Below, piece after piece: positions 56,201 to 64,000 of a stretch of DNA of 64,000 nt. The stretch is from Nansenia antarctica (taxonomy: Eukaryota > Chordata > Actinopteri > Argentiniformes > Microstomatidae), in contig OZ022352.1 of the NCBI GenBank assembly GCA_963989245.1, positions 12,319,311 to 12,383,310 of the forward strand, read 5' to 3'. The notes beneath the pieces are model-generated. The model had not been told where the DNA came from, searched no databases, and worked only from the letters and a program-made list of their open reading frames with translations. Numbering within the stretch: position 1 is the first letter of the stretch; each line of letters starts with the position of its first letter. Both the position numbers and the translations under genes were made by a program.

Positions 56201-58350
56201 AAGAAATAAAGACACACACACCACATTAAACACTCCCTCGCCCACACTCGATTGATTGAGAATGTTTATTTTGGTCCCCTATGCAATTCACAATACAGAT
56301 ATAAAAATAAAAAAAAGTACACAGTCACAATTCATAACACCAGGACCAAAAAGGTGTAGGCTGAAGCCGTGGCTTATTGCGCCTACCCTTGTTACATGTA
56401 TGCATGTCCCCCCATGAATGCATAATCAAAACATTGAAACTTTTATAAACAAAATGTCACTTACGCATGTCAACAAAAAGTTCAAAAAATACCAAACAAA
56501 AACTATATTTAAACCTCTGTTTTATACTTGTTAATCATCTTATTTTAAAATAATTTTTAAAATCCTTTTAGTGTACTACACATTTTCATTTCCTTTTCAA
56601 AAGTATTCCATAAATTAACTCAAACACAGTTACAAGCATATAACAATTTGCATTTGAATTTGTTCGTAGCAGATCGGCTCTTAAAATAAGTACGTTTGCC
56701 TAAAGTACATGAAATGACACAATATACATCACAATCAGACTTTCCATAAGTGCTGTCACAGTGCTTGGGGAAGGGTAGAAAACAATTCAAGGGAATTCCT
56801 TGCATGCTACAGTAATTACACACAGTGGCGGACTCAAGCTGTTTGAAGGGCAGGGGCGAAAAGACATAAAGTGCACAACATGGGACCCCATCAGTGCACA
56901 TGGTCAAGGTTAGACCATTGGAAGGGCAGCCAATAGGGCACATCCTCTAACACTGCGTGCACACCAGGGACCGTGACCCACCGTTCTGGCGCAACCTGGT
57001 GGGATGGGCTTGACGTACGTCAACGTGCGATGCAGACGCAACAACACAGCGGTAATATATATGTCCGGAGGAGATAGCAAAGATGGCGCCGTTAGCATCA
57101 CAAACACTATGAGGAGATAGCAAAGATGGCGCCGTTAGCATCACAAACACTATGCCATACAAGTTAGCATCAGTCACACTACTGTCATACAAGTCGTACC
57201 TTCTCCTTGACATGGACATACACACCTGCTACCTTCTTTGAAAGAAATCGCGATTTATTCAGTGAAAACTAGTACACACAATCAACAGAACACCATTCAC
57301 TAGCAGATAGCACATAGCATAACAGCATAGCATTAGGACACAGTCAATCAATCACCTAGCACAACTACTAGCATAGCTAAAGGCTATCCTGTACTATACT
57401 AAACCGCATTTCTAGTAACACAATATTACATCACACTAGTCATGTTTAAGCCCAGGATAAAGATGACCGTCGTTGATTGAACACAGCAGGTTCACCTATA
57501 GCGAACCTGTTGCTAGCGAAGTTTCCCACAGAAGTAGCCACTGAGGTAACGGCGGTAAGCTCTACTCGTGTTGCTAGCGAAGTTTCCCACAGAAGTGGGG
57601 AAAAAAATCGTCAGATCAGATATATAAACGGGTTATTTTGATAAACTGGACACATTTTGTGAATATATATGGTTACTTTCTCGCCTGAAAACATATAAAA
57701 ACTTCATAAAATGACATATTAACACTTGTAGAGCCAAATTACAGATTGTAGCCAATGGCGGCCAAAATTGAGGATTTTACATCTGAGGCGAAAGCTCTGG
57801 GCAAGAAACTACTTCCGGTTTACTTCCGGTTGTTTTAACGGATCCAACGCAACGCAAAAGCTGATTTTTTTTGACTGATTAGCGCACCCTGACGGTCAAG
57901 AAACGCAATGCAGAGCAAGGCAACTGATCAACGCAACTGCCCCATTGAGATGAATGACTTCCGGTGCAACGCAATGGCCTGGTGTGCACGCAGCTTAAGT
58001 CCCCCCCTGAGTCCGCCAGTGCTTACACATGTGAGACAGCAGTTAGACTTTCCTTTCTCTGTTTACAGACCACTCATTGGCTGGAGATCCTGCAGGCCCT
58101 GTTGCTTAGCGACAACGTTGACCTGCGCCACCGGGGCGCGGTCATTGTGGGGAACCTGATGGAGGCGGAGCGGACGCTGGCCGTGACGCTCATGGACAGC
58201 GAGGCGCTGGAGATCCTCTCTGTCCTGGCCAAAGGGGGCGCCACCAAGCCGGACCCCGTCTCTAAAGCCGCCCAGCGCTGCCTGGACCAGGCCGTTGAGT
58301 ATGGCATCATCAAGAGCAGAGAGCATGAGGGAAGAGGGACTGAGCCTTGA
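41238..58350 (+). CDS. unc45a: UNC-45 homolog A, myosin/HSP90 co-chaperone
   Basis: UNC45A helps HSP90 fold and assemble myosin in the cytoplasm. Nineteen coding exons: 41238-41261, 44230-44422, 44947-45122, 45730-45819, 45949-46116, 46236-46404, 46876-47046, 48676-48847, 49005-49305, 49433-49527, 49623-49764, 50406-50546, 51280-51407, 53126-53192, 53287-53400, 53936-54051, 54711-54828, 55645-55800, 58069-58350. All are GT-AG with consistent phase; total 940 aa (human 944). The N-terminal TPR region (about 10-120) has AALKEDGNNLFKAGDMQGAL, VLHRNRSACYLKLEDY and RRAQALQKLGRLDQSF. A central armadillo-like part follows (DPQNSLTLWV-type NSLTLWVIDQGLKKIL). The UCS domain has [39 protein letters not shown] and THWLEILQALLL. 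MVELAKYAKQHVPEEHPK and the exon-6 region favour paralogue A over muscle UNC45B. Exon 7 and exon 16 donors are tandemly duplicated. Confidence 0.96.
41700..43205 (-). mobile_element. LINE 3' part with internal minisatellite
   Basis: The minus strand from 43205 reads the C-terminal region of a LINE ORF2: HAFISSRLDDYCNSLF, VAQLQLVQNEAARLL, LASLHWLPVQFRIHFK, RSLRSSDQELLVVPRARLP and KLWNALPP. The reading continues after the minisatellite (42830-41949) as HIFKRQLKTHLFRQ. The 3' UTR ends GCTATATAAATAAAGTTTG near 41705. It lies in UNC45A intron 1. Confidence 0.88.
41949..42830. repeat. G-rich ~33-bp minisatellite, about 26 copies
   Basis: The unit is CTCTCAGGTCAGGGGGG(G)A followed by GGGCGTTCCAGAGT, with 28-38-bp length variants caused mainly by the G-run. 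Read on the minus strand each unit encodes the LINE phrase LWNALPPDLR, so the array arose inside that ORF. Runs of 5-8 G in every unit suggest G-quadruplex potential. Confidence 0.93.
43960..44140 (-). mobile_element. LINE 3' UTR fragment
   Basis: AATCAGAATGACTTTATTCG and CCACGTAGTTTTCACATACA read on the minus strand as the end of a Rex1/CR1-type 3' UTR (TGTATGTGAAAACTACGTGG ... AATAAAGTCATTCTGATT). UNC45A intron 1, just before exon 2. Confidence 0.6.
44483..44878. mobile_element. Dispersed element, copy 1 (with 53423-53852)
   Basis: It contains AAGTAATTTGATTGGACAAG, AGGCATTCCATGAGTGC, a TAACAGCACTGGGACTTTTAA segment and GAGTGTGATATTGC-like ends. The copy at 53423-53852 is the reverse complement with some internal differences. 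A diverged piece of the left end is also at about 1075-1115. UNC45A intron 2. Confidence 0.8.
45335..45671. mobile_element. Short DNA transposon, 6-bp-TSD family, copy B
   Basis: It starts CATGGTTCCCGCGCTGG and ends TTGAACCCTG. It is flanked by CTTGAT on both sides (45329-45334, 45672-45677). UNC45A intron 3. Confidence 0.85.
46532..46832. mobile_element. TTAA-type (piggyBac-like) MITE, copy B
   Basis: TTAA at 46528-46531 and 46833-46836 flanks an element starting CACTGGAACAGCCGCGCC and ending TGGCTGTTCTAGTG. UNC45A intron 6, ending 39 bp before exon 7. Confidence 0.88.
47012..47990. repeat. 40-bp array copying the UNC45A exon 7 donor 24 times
   Basis: The unit ACTCCCTGACACTGTGGGTG + ATAGACCAGGGTAAGAACCT is exactly 40 bp. 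The first unit is the true end of exon 7 (coding NSLTLWVIDQ/G, donor at 47047). CCAGGGTAAGA recurs at every 40 bp from 47042 to 47962, 24 times, and the last unit is partial. Units differ at a few positions (CCTAC/CCAAC, CTGACAC/CTCACAC). Confidence 0.97.
49785..49877. repeat. 32-bp tandem repeat
   Basis: CCTTAACATAGTTATTATAT with a following TATATTATA recurs about three to four times just after UNC45A exon 11. Confidence 0.85.
49894..50329. mobile_element. Short DNA transposon, GGGTTCCCAC family, copy B
   Basis: The interior matches copy C (TGAAAGTTTGTGAATTTGAG, ATAGACATGGGTCATTGAAA, TTGAATTTGAGGGAATTGAG), ending GGGAGGAACCCTG. The left TIR is damaged. The flanks carry ATAGAAC(T/A)AAATCATAC on both sides. 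UNC45A intron 11. Confidence 0.8.
50685..51017 (+). mobile_element. Rex1/CR1-type LINE 3' UTR fragment
   Basis: Nearly identical to 8343-8676: it begins GGCAGCTGCTGGACTGAAAA, passes through AGCACCAGGGGAGCC-type sequence and TTTCGTTGTTTGGTACCTGT, and ends in an ATTC tail. UNC45A intron 12. Confidence 0.9.
51537..52848. repeat. Palindromic (foldback) element carrying a hAT insertion
   Basis: Once the hAT element at 51558-52696 is mentally removed, the sequence is a palindrome. Its left arm runs from AACAACAG (51537) through CAGACCAGACTAGATGATCG to TTAAAGCATACGCG. The right arm is the complement ending CTGTTGTT at about 52848. Arms are about 80 bp and the loop about 20 bp. UNC45A intron 13. Confidence 0.9.
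51558..52696. mobile_element. hAT-type non-autonomous transposon, copy 1
   Basis: TIRs TAGGGATGGACGGTTT and its complement are perfect over 16 bp. The 8-bp target duplication GCAGGCGC is perfect (51550-51557, 52697-52704), as expected of hAT. There is no transposase frame. It lacks about 140 bp present in copy 2 (61396-62659) after CACAGTCGCAACACA. Confidence 0.95.
53423..53852. mobile_element. Dispersed element, copy 2 (inverse of 44483-44878)
   Basis: AGCAATATCACACGAGAGGG at the left matches the complement of the right end of copy 1. TGGAATGCCTCTTGTCCAAT at the right matches the complement of its left end. UNC45A intron 15. Confidence 0.8.
54045..54120. repeat. 38-bp duplication of the UNC45A exon 16 donor
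   Basis: GGCTCAGGTCAGCCCAGGGA + ACATACTGTAGGATACAG occurs twice in tandem (54045 and 54083). The first copy spans the real exon 16/intron border (CTCAG/GTCAGC at 54051). The second repeats the same border inside the intron. Confidence 0.93.
54118..54421. mobile_element. Short DNA transposon, GGGTTCCCAC family, copy C
   Basis: It starts CAGGGTTCCCACGGGTCC and ends GGTGTGGGAACCCTG, with both TIRs preserved. No clear target duplication is visible. UNC45A intron 16. Confidence 0.88.
55135..55444. mobile_element. hAT-like end fragment
   Basis: GTGGGCCTCGAGTCCAAAAA + GGTTGGGAACCGCTG is the right end of a Charlie-like hAT element, preceded by related GTGGGCCGC segments. Its left end is eroded. UNC45A intron 17. 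Confidence 0.6.
55820..56189. mobile_element. Short DNA transposon, 6-bp-TSD family, copy C
   Basis: It starts CAGGGTTCCCGCGCTGG and ends GGAGGAACCCTG. It is flanked by TGTATA on both sides (55814-55819, 56190-56195). UNC45A intron 18. Confidence 0.88.
56823..58021. mobile_element. hAT-type element ending 47 bp before UNC45A exon 19
   Basis: The ends CAGTGGCGGACT and AGTCCGCCAGTG (11 of 12 paired) are flanked by ATTACACA and CTTACACA (7 of 8). Inside is a second inverted pair (CTGCGTGCACACCAGG near 56953, complement near 57978). A 46-bp tandem duplication (GAGGAGATAGCAAAGATGGC) lies at about 57067-57155. No transposase was seen. Confidence 0.75.
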
Positions 58351-58497
58351 GGACAATGTAGCCTACACATGTGTGATGTGTGTGTGTGTGTGTGTGTGTG
58401 TGATGCACAAGCTCTATTTTGGAAAATAATTTATCGGATGATTGCTCCACGGCTGCTCTGAGAAGGTGAATTTACAACAATGAATTGAGTGGATTAA

Positions 58498-58784
58498 CAC
58501 TAGAACAGCCGTGCCTTTTTACCTACTAAAAGAGCCTCTTTTTCAATGCTAAGCTGCTATTTCCGCATAACGACCACTAGTTGGCCGCTCGTAAATTAGC
58601 CTGCTTCCAACACAGAAAAACTGCAAAATAGCTTTATATTAGCTTATCCTGGTGTGATTTTGAAAATGTAAAGATACTGGGTGGTAGAACGCACATATCT
58701 AGGAAAAGTCATGAAAGGAGGGTCCTGAAATTTGATCGAGTGCAAAGATATAACATTTGTCTTTACTCACCGGCTGTTCTAGTG
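58498..58784. mobile_element. TTAA-type (piggyBac-like) MITE, copy C
   Basis: TTAA flanks both sides (58494-58497, 58785-58788). The ends are CACTAGAACAGCCGTGCC and CGGCTGTTCTAGTG. It lies inside the UNC45A 3' UTR if the AATAAA at 59308 is used. Confidence 0.9.
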
Positions 58785-58791
58785 TTAACGC

Positions 58792-58850
58792 AGTGGTTCT
58801 CAAACCTCTCCTCGGGGTACCCCCAGCCGCCAGAGGTTTGAGAACCACTG
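58792..58850. mobile_element. Tiny hAT-terminal palindrome
   Basis: CAGTGGTTCTCAAACCTCTC and its complement are separated by about 18 bp. It looks like two abutted termini of a Charlie-like hAT element. Confidence 0.7.
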
Positions 58851-59307
58851 AATTAAAGACTCCAGAGCAAGAAAACAACCAAGACAACAAGCACATCTGT
58901 GTAGCTCTCCGGAAACAGAACTAAGGTGATGGATGGTTTACGATGTGACTGCTGTGCTTCCTTGCTCTCATAAATAGTATTTGTCTACATTAGAGGCACA
59001 GCCAGCAGGAGTGTATCACTCAACATCAATGAGACCAAATACTTCATACATTCATTGCTTATTTGACATCCTCTTTTATTTACTTTTGTATTCCTAAATG
59101 TTTGACATGCACTGTACTGTACTTGCATTCCATGTTATTTTCTACTGTATGTTTTGAAAATAGATGGTAACACCTTTGTATGTATTATGTATGTATATCT
59201 TATGCACAGAAAAACACAATCATTATATTTTCACTGGTGTATCGGTTGGATGCCTTTTCTATCTCAGTTATTATTTGTGTATTGTTTGATAACTACCAAG
59301 GCTGACA

Positions 59308-59313
59308 AATAAA
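59308..59313 (+). promoter_or_regulatory. UNC45A polyadenylation signal AATAAA
   Basis: AATAAA in GACAAATAAAAACTG lies 958 bp after the UNC45A stop. No earlier canonical signal was noticed in the 3' flank. Confidence 0.65.
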
Positions 59314-59341
59314 AACTGTCTGCTACTGTACTCTTAGTAGA

Positions 59342-59535
59342 GTCAAAATCCTACTCATCACCTACAAAGCTATCAACAATCTGGCCTCCTCCTACCTTGC
59401 CGACCTCGTCCCCCTCCCCCATTGCCTCAGGTCTGCCGACCAAATCACCCTCAGGACCGAGCTCTGGACCTGGGGTGATGGGGCCTTTTCAGTCGCAGCC
59501 CTGTCCCTCTGGAACGCCCTCCCCAACCACATCCA
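59342..59535 (+). mobile_element. LINE ORF2 C-terminal fragment
   Basis: The sequence reads RVKILLITYKAINNLASSYL, then LRSADQITLRT, GAFSVAALSLWNALPNHIQ. It has the same architecture as the LINE at 41700-43205. It is cut off at 59535 by a CAGGGGTGCAAACTTGTCACC hAT-like terminus (59532 onward). Confidence 0.8.
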
Positions 59536-59599
59536 GGGGTGCAAACTTGTCACCTTTCAGCGAAATTCGCCGTTTTTACCTCAAAATAGGTCACCCATG

Positions 59600-61036
59600 T
59601 GAATCGCTTAGATCTGCAAAAAGGGGGGGGTCTACATCGCATCCAAGTCACATAATGCCCGAGCTAACATATTCCTGTCTGCTAAACTCTACTGTGGTTG
59701 AAATAAAAAGTCTTAAAAAGGTCTTAAGATAGGTCTTAAAAATGTATTGGATTAGGAAGTTATTTCTATATTGCGATAACTTTTCAACAGGATTTTACAG
59801 GGTTCGTTCAAACTATCGTAATTCTTGAACTATATTTGCAATGGAAAAAATTCCAACAGTTTCTGAAAGCAGTTGCACTTTCTAACCATTTAGGGTTACT
59901 ACGGTAGTTAACAAAAAAACATGCACTGAGCTCAAAGCGTCATAGGAGAGGGTCAAAGGACAGCTGCTGAGGTGATTGTGAAGAGAGGCGGTATTTTGCA
60001 AGTGGTGTTTTATACTTTAGTGAGTTTCTGTACATATATGTTTGTGAAATATCACTTGGACCATCTAGGTCAGTGGTTCTCAACCTTTTTTGGGCCAGCG
60101 CCCCCCTGTCCATTATCCAGGTCTCTTACCGCCCCCCATCAAAAAAAGTAGGCTTATTTTCTTCCCTGAATATTAATGTTGACTAATACTCTGTGTTATA
60201 TCACAGAACAACAATAACACTGCAGCGATTTCACACATGTCCGGTGCAGAACAAACAGTAGGCTACAAAACTGTATATTACAACTAACATTGTTTGTTTT
60301 TTAAGTGTGCTGGTGTTGCATTTCGCCAAATTGCTGTTTTATGATGCTAATATTTATTCATTTTTGATTGGACTTTGGGTGGGGGGGGTGTGTCACAATA
60401 TGGCGGCAAACGCTAGGGGGCTATTATTAAAATATTTTATTTAGTATTCTATGGTATTATTTTCATAAACTGACCACTTAGTTCGAATTTCTCATGTCAA
60501 AACATAACAAAGTTACAAAGTTCAGAGCACTGCGCTCTGGGAGCGCTCAGAGATGGGTGCTCTGACTGAAAACACGGTTTTGCCCGAGCGAACTGACCGT
60601 TTGTGCATTTACGAACGTACCCGTAATAACACTGCTGACAGCTGATCAATCGCAAGCAGAGTAGTGGTTTCCTATAGCAACAAAAGACGTTGACAGCTGT
60701 TCGGAGTGCTTATGTGTTCGTTTCCAGGACATCAGAGGAGCAACATATCACAAAAAAGCGATCGTATATTTTAGTTTGTAAACGTTAAGACGAACACATC
60801 GCAATGCTAACTTCAGAATGGCACTAGGGATAACATCCACAACAACACTTAACAGTAATACATTTATGTGATATACTGTGATGAACCTGCGAGGGGAGGG
60901 GACATTCGTAGCTGATTTCTCTAGGTTCGATTATTGGTAAGCGACAGAGAGCTTTCCGGACTGGTTACAATACGATCGCTTTTTTGAGATGCAGGTTGTT
61001 CCTGCTGTGATGTTCTGGTATGGTGGTATGGTATAA
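59600..61036. other. Repeat remnants, no gene
   Basis: Degenerate TCTTAAAAAGGTCTTAA sequence at 59700-59745 resembles the 6-bp-TSD family. A hAT left terminus CAGTGGTTCTCAACC starts near 60069 (followed by GGGCCAGCGCCCC). No exon or RNA gene was recognised. Confidence 0.5.
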
Positions 61037-61302
61037 GGCAGGGGTGCCCACACTTTTTTGAACCAAGATCTACTTTTCAAGTAGCCAGTCTGCCAAGATC
61101 TACCAGTCTAGTTTAAACATCGCAAACGTACACGCACGTACTCCAAACACACACACACATAGTTCCCAGCCTGCATAGTACAATACACTTTCTCTCTCTC
61201 TGTCACACAGCCACACAGGAGAAGACCATCACAAACCCTCCCTCTTTGCTATTCTCACACACACACACACACACACACACACATTTGCCAGTCTGCATAG
61301 GG

Positions 61303-61371
<69 letters not shown>
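61303..61371. repeat. (CT)n microsatellite
   Basis: About 68 bp of CT lies just before the second hAT-type copy, with a CA run at 61257-61283. Confidence 0.95.
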
Positions 61372-61372
<1 letters not shown>

Positions 61373-61395
61373 GTCACTTTTTCTCACTCACACAG

Positions 61396-62659
61396 TAGGG
61401 ATGGACGGTTTCCAATTATTGAAACCGAAAAACCGTCAGAGAGTAAAACCGGGGTTTTCCGGTTAACCGAAAAAATACATAAAAAAAAAAAAAAAGAGCG
61501 CCAATTTCAAATAATTGAGCCCTACTGCTACAATACACTCATGTCGAACACCATTAAAACACCGTAAGCACAGTCGCAACACATTTAGGCTACTTAGTTT
61601 CACAAATATAAGTGGAAAGGCAGACTTTTGTAAGCTACACCTTACATGAAAACACATGAACATTTAACACACCAGCTCCGCTGATCCAGGGTGCACGCCT
61701 GCACGGAAGATCATCTCTTGGAACAGCGTCTTCATTGAATGAACTGCTTTCTCAATATCTTGGTTCTTAGACAAAGTTTCAGCTGCTGCTCAATGTATTT
61801 ATATATTTGAATACTGCTCAATAATCACTGAAATATTAGACTTAGAATTATGCAGTGAACATACTTAAAGCTTTTCATAAAAACCACATGCCGCGAGACT
61901 GACTCGTCCTGAACTGTCGTAAGTCAATCAACAAAGAATCAAAATAAAAGTGCCCATGGTAGAGCTGTCAAAATAGAGCTTTCAAAATAAATGTACTAAT
62001 ACAGATAGAGATAAATACAGAACTGCTTTGCGTCACTAAGTGACCGCGTATCTTCTGAGACATGCGTTCTGTCATCACTTTCAGTAGCGCCTTCACACAC
62101 AGTGGCGCTGTGCACAAACACTCTTGATCCGTATAGCTCTTGTTTTATTATATTGTGGTTTAGTAAATACTGCACTTGGAGTTACATTCAATGCATGATT
62201 TGTACTATAGAACATAAATAAAGTTTGATTGATTGATATCAAATCAAATCACATTTTATTTCTATAGCGCATTTCTCACAAAAGTGACCCAATGCGCTTT
62301 ACAGAGAGCAGCGAAAATGATCTTATTAAATGTAAGCGAGTAATTGTAAAAAACCTTTCCTATCTACCAATAACTGAAGGCAACTATCTTTCCCATAGAG
62401 TGATTCGTTACCCTTAAATATAATCCCAATTAGATATTAATCCTCAGTTATTCTTCACAACTGACCAAACCTCTCACTCATTGCGCGGCAGATTCAGACT
62501 GTATCATTGTTATTTTCACACACGACAAACATGTGACATGTTCCAGTTTTATTCTTCAAAAAAATAAAAAATATCCGGTTTCAGACGGTTTTGATAAAAA
62601 AACGTTTCTATTTTTATAAACCCCGGTTTTCGGTTTAACCGAAAAACCGTCCATCCCTA
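61396..62659. mobile_element. hAT-type non-autonomous transposon, copy 2
   Basis: It has the same TIRs as 51558-52696 (TAGGGATGGACGGTTT). The target duplication is TCACACAG/TCACACAC (7 of 8). It is 1264 bp, about 125 bp longer than copy 1. An internal ATCAAATCAAATCACATTTT and CTATAGCGCATTTCTCAC segment, shared by both copies, looks like an older SINE or LINE tail captured by the family. Confidence 0.93.
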
Positions 62660-63299
62660 TCACACACTGACAGCCAGTCTGCAGTACCATAGCCAACTAC
62701 TGATCCAACAAACAGAAAAGTAAACCAGATACAAAACAGGTAGTTCCCTAGTTTGAAAGGAGGAAATAAATGCATTTCTCTACCTTAGTGGGAGACCTGG
62801 CACTGGGAGGAGGCAGCTAGTTTCTAGTAGTCAGGGCTGTAGGAGCTGGTTGCAAGGTGTAGGCAGGCTTGCAAGGTGTCATCAGCCACTGTGGATCTGT
62901 CATCGAAAAGGCAATCTGCAGCCTTGAGAAACGCTTTTTTCACAATTTCGCCGTCTTTGTTTTCTTCTTGTGTTTAACAAGAACGTGACTGACGCGATAA
63001 GAAGCTATCGTTGCAGCCGTACGTTTTCGCTCTTTTGCCACATTTCCCTTCTTCCAAATAGCCATCATAGAAACAGCCATCATAGAAATAGCCATCATAG
63101 AAACAGCCATCGTAGATCTGCAGATCAGACAGACGCACTTCCAATATCACACCGTGTAAAAAAGTCCTCCTCCCATTCTGGATGGAAGTTGTACGTTATT
63201 GGTTTCTTACTTGGTCCAGCTTCCCCACTCATTTGTATACCCTTTCTTTAGTATTATATAGTAAATAGTAGAAATTGGAAGGCTAACTAGTTAATTAGT

Positions 63300-63990
63300 C
63301 TCGCCGGTATTTAGTATTTTGTAGTTGGCGCTGTTGACTGTGCATGCGTGGTGAACCGTGTGTCGGCAGAGCTATTCGAGTCGGATAGCATCCCCGAGAT
63401 AGCGCCCGCCAGGGGAAAACGCTCTCCTTGATCCAGGCCATCCCCTTTCGCCTTTCCGCGACGGAAAGGAGGTGGAAGGGGAGGCAGCTGGGGGAGGCGA
63501 CCAACGCCGCCTCGGCATGTTCGGGGCCGAGGCAGACGTGGCAGAAGTCGTGCTTGTCCTCCGCTGCTAGGAAATCGCAGCGGCAGTGTCCCGGAGGAAC
63601 TTCTTCGTGGTCGGCGGCGGACGATCCATCGCTGAAGGGAAAAGTCTCCTCCGCTGAAAAGTCTCCTCCGCTGCTCGGAAGTCGCAGCGGCAGGCGTCCA
63701 GGAGGAACTTCTCCATAGGCGGCGGACGATCCATATCTTGAAGGGAAAAGTCTGGCGGGTTCTCCAGTCTTAGTAGTCGTCCTTCTCAGTCTTCAGATAT
63801 AAACCCGTGCTGAACTTTTTGGGAGAATGAGGGAGCGAAGTACACCCCTTTATATAGCACCCCAGGCGGGCGCAGGCATTGAAAAATTCAGTCATTGGCT
63901 ACTTTAGGTAGCGGGTAAACCAATAGGAGCAGAGCTCCCCTATGGGGCGGAGCTCCACGATATAGAACCGTGTGTTAGGTGAAAAGATCA
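63300..63990 (-). mobile_element. DIRS-like retrotransposon gag-type fragment
   Basis: The minus strand encodes RCDFLAAEDKHDFCHVCLG followed by PEHAEAALVASPSCLPFHLL, a Cys/His-rich motif (CxxCLGxxHA...C) I associate with the gag-like ORF of fish DIRS-type elements. A segment of about 95 bp (GCGGCGGACGATCCAT, then AAAAGTCTCCTCCGCTG) is tandemly duplicated at 63560-63745 and breaks the frame. The element continues past the window edge or is truncated. Family assignment is from memory. Confidence 0.55.
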
Positions 63991-64000
63991 GATCGCAGAC

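Larger units (their letters stand above)
61037..63240 (-). pseudogene. Decayed hAT element with transposase remnant
   Basis: The plus-strand terminus CAGGGGTGCCCACACTTTTT at about 61041 is a hAT end. On the minus strand, 63230-62880 reads the start of a GTF2IRD2/ZBED-like hAT transposase: KKPITYNFHPEWEEDFF, then a stop and frame change, ATIASYRVSHVLVKHKK and further breaks. An in-place 15-bp reiteration (ATAGCCATCATAGAAAC) disrupts it at 63059-63112. Most of the transposase is missing. The 1.26-kb hAT element at 61396-62659 is nested inside. Confidence 0.7.

Overview
This is eukaryotic DNA, almost certainly from a ray-finned (teleost) fish. The genes are split into many exons with GT-AG introns. 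The space between exons is filled with (CA)n and (CT)n microsatellites, minisatellites, L2- and Rex1/CR1-type LINE fragments, tRNA-derived SINEs, and short hAT, Tc1, Harbinger and piggyBac-like elements typical of fish genomes. The species cannot be named from the sequence alone. No bacterial operon, CRISPR array or plasmid feature is present.

Layout. (1) 1-10 kb: repeat-rich DNA plus a minus-strand gene for a repetitive coiled-coil protein I do not recognise (about 2.5-5.3 kb, possibly incomplete at its 5' end), then LINE remnants. (2) 10.5-10.7 kb: an intact selenocysteine tRNA gene (anticodon TCA) with upstream pol III promoter elements. (3) 13.2-17.2 kb, plus strand: MRPL28, five coding exons, 252 aa. 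(4) 17.4-22 kb: intergenic repeats. (5) 23.6-36.5 kb, minus strand: RELB, eleven coding exons, 635 aa, including a 12-nt microexon, one GC-AG intron and an upstream cluster of two kappaB sites and a CRE. (6) 37-41 kb: a broken L2-type LINE between the two divergent genes. (7) 41.1-59.3 kb, plus strand: UNC45A, nineteen coding exons, 940 aa, with a TATA box. (8) 59.3-64 kb: LINE, hAT and DIRS-like remnants.

The genes do not form a pathway: mitochondrial translation (MRPL28), selenoprotein synthesis (tRNA-Sec), non-canonical NF-kappaB signalling (RELB) and myosin/HSP90 co-chaperoning (UNC45A). RELB and UNC45A are head-to-head, about 5.1 kb apart.

I see no new multi-gene system. The most unusual signals are structural. 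A 40-bp tandem array in UNC45A copies the exon 7/5' splice-site junction 24 times, and a smaller duplication of the same kind sits at exon 16. A G-rich minisatellite has expanded out of a LINE reading frame. A short transposon family has three copies, each with a perfect 6-bp target duplication. Several nested insertions can be resolved to the base by comparing copies inside this window. Exon coordinates were derived by hand from splice consensus, reading phase and recalled family similarity; no alignment or gene predictor was run.
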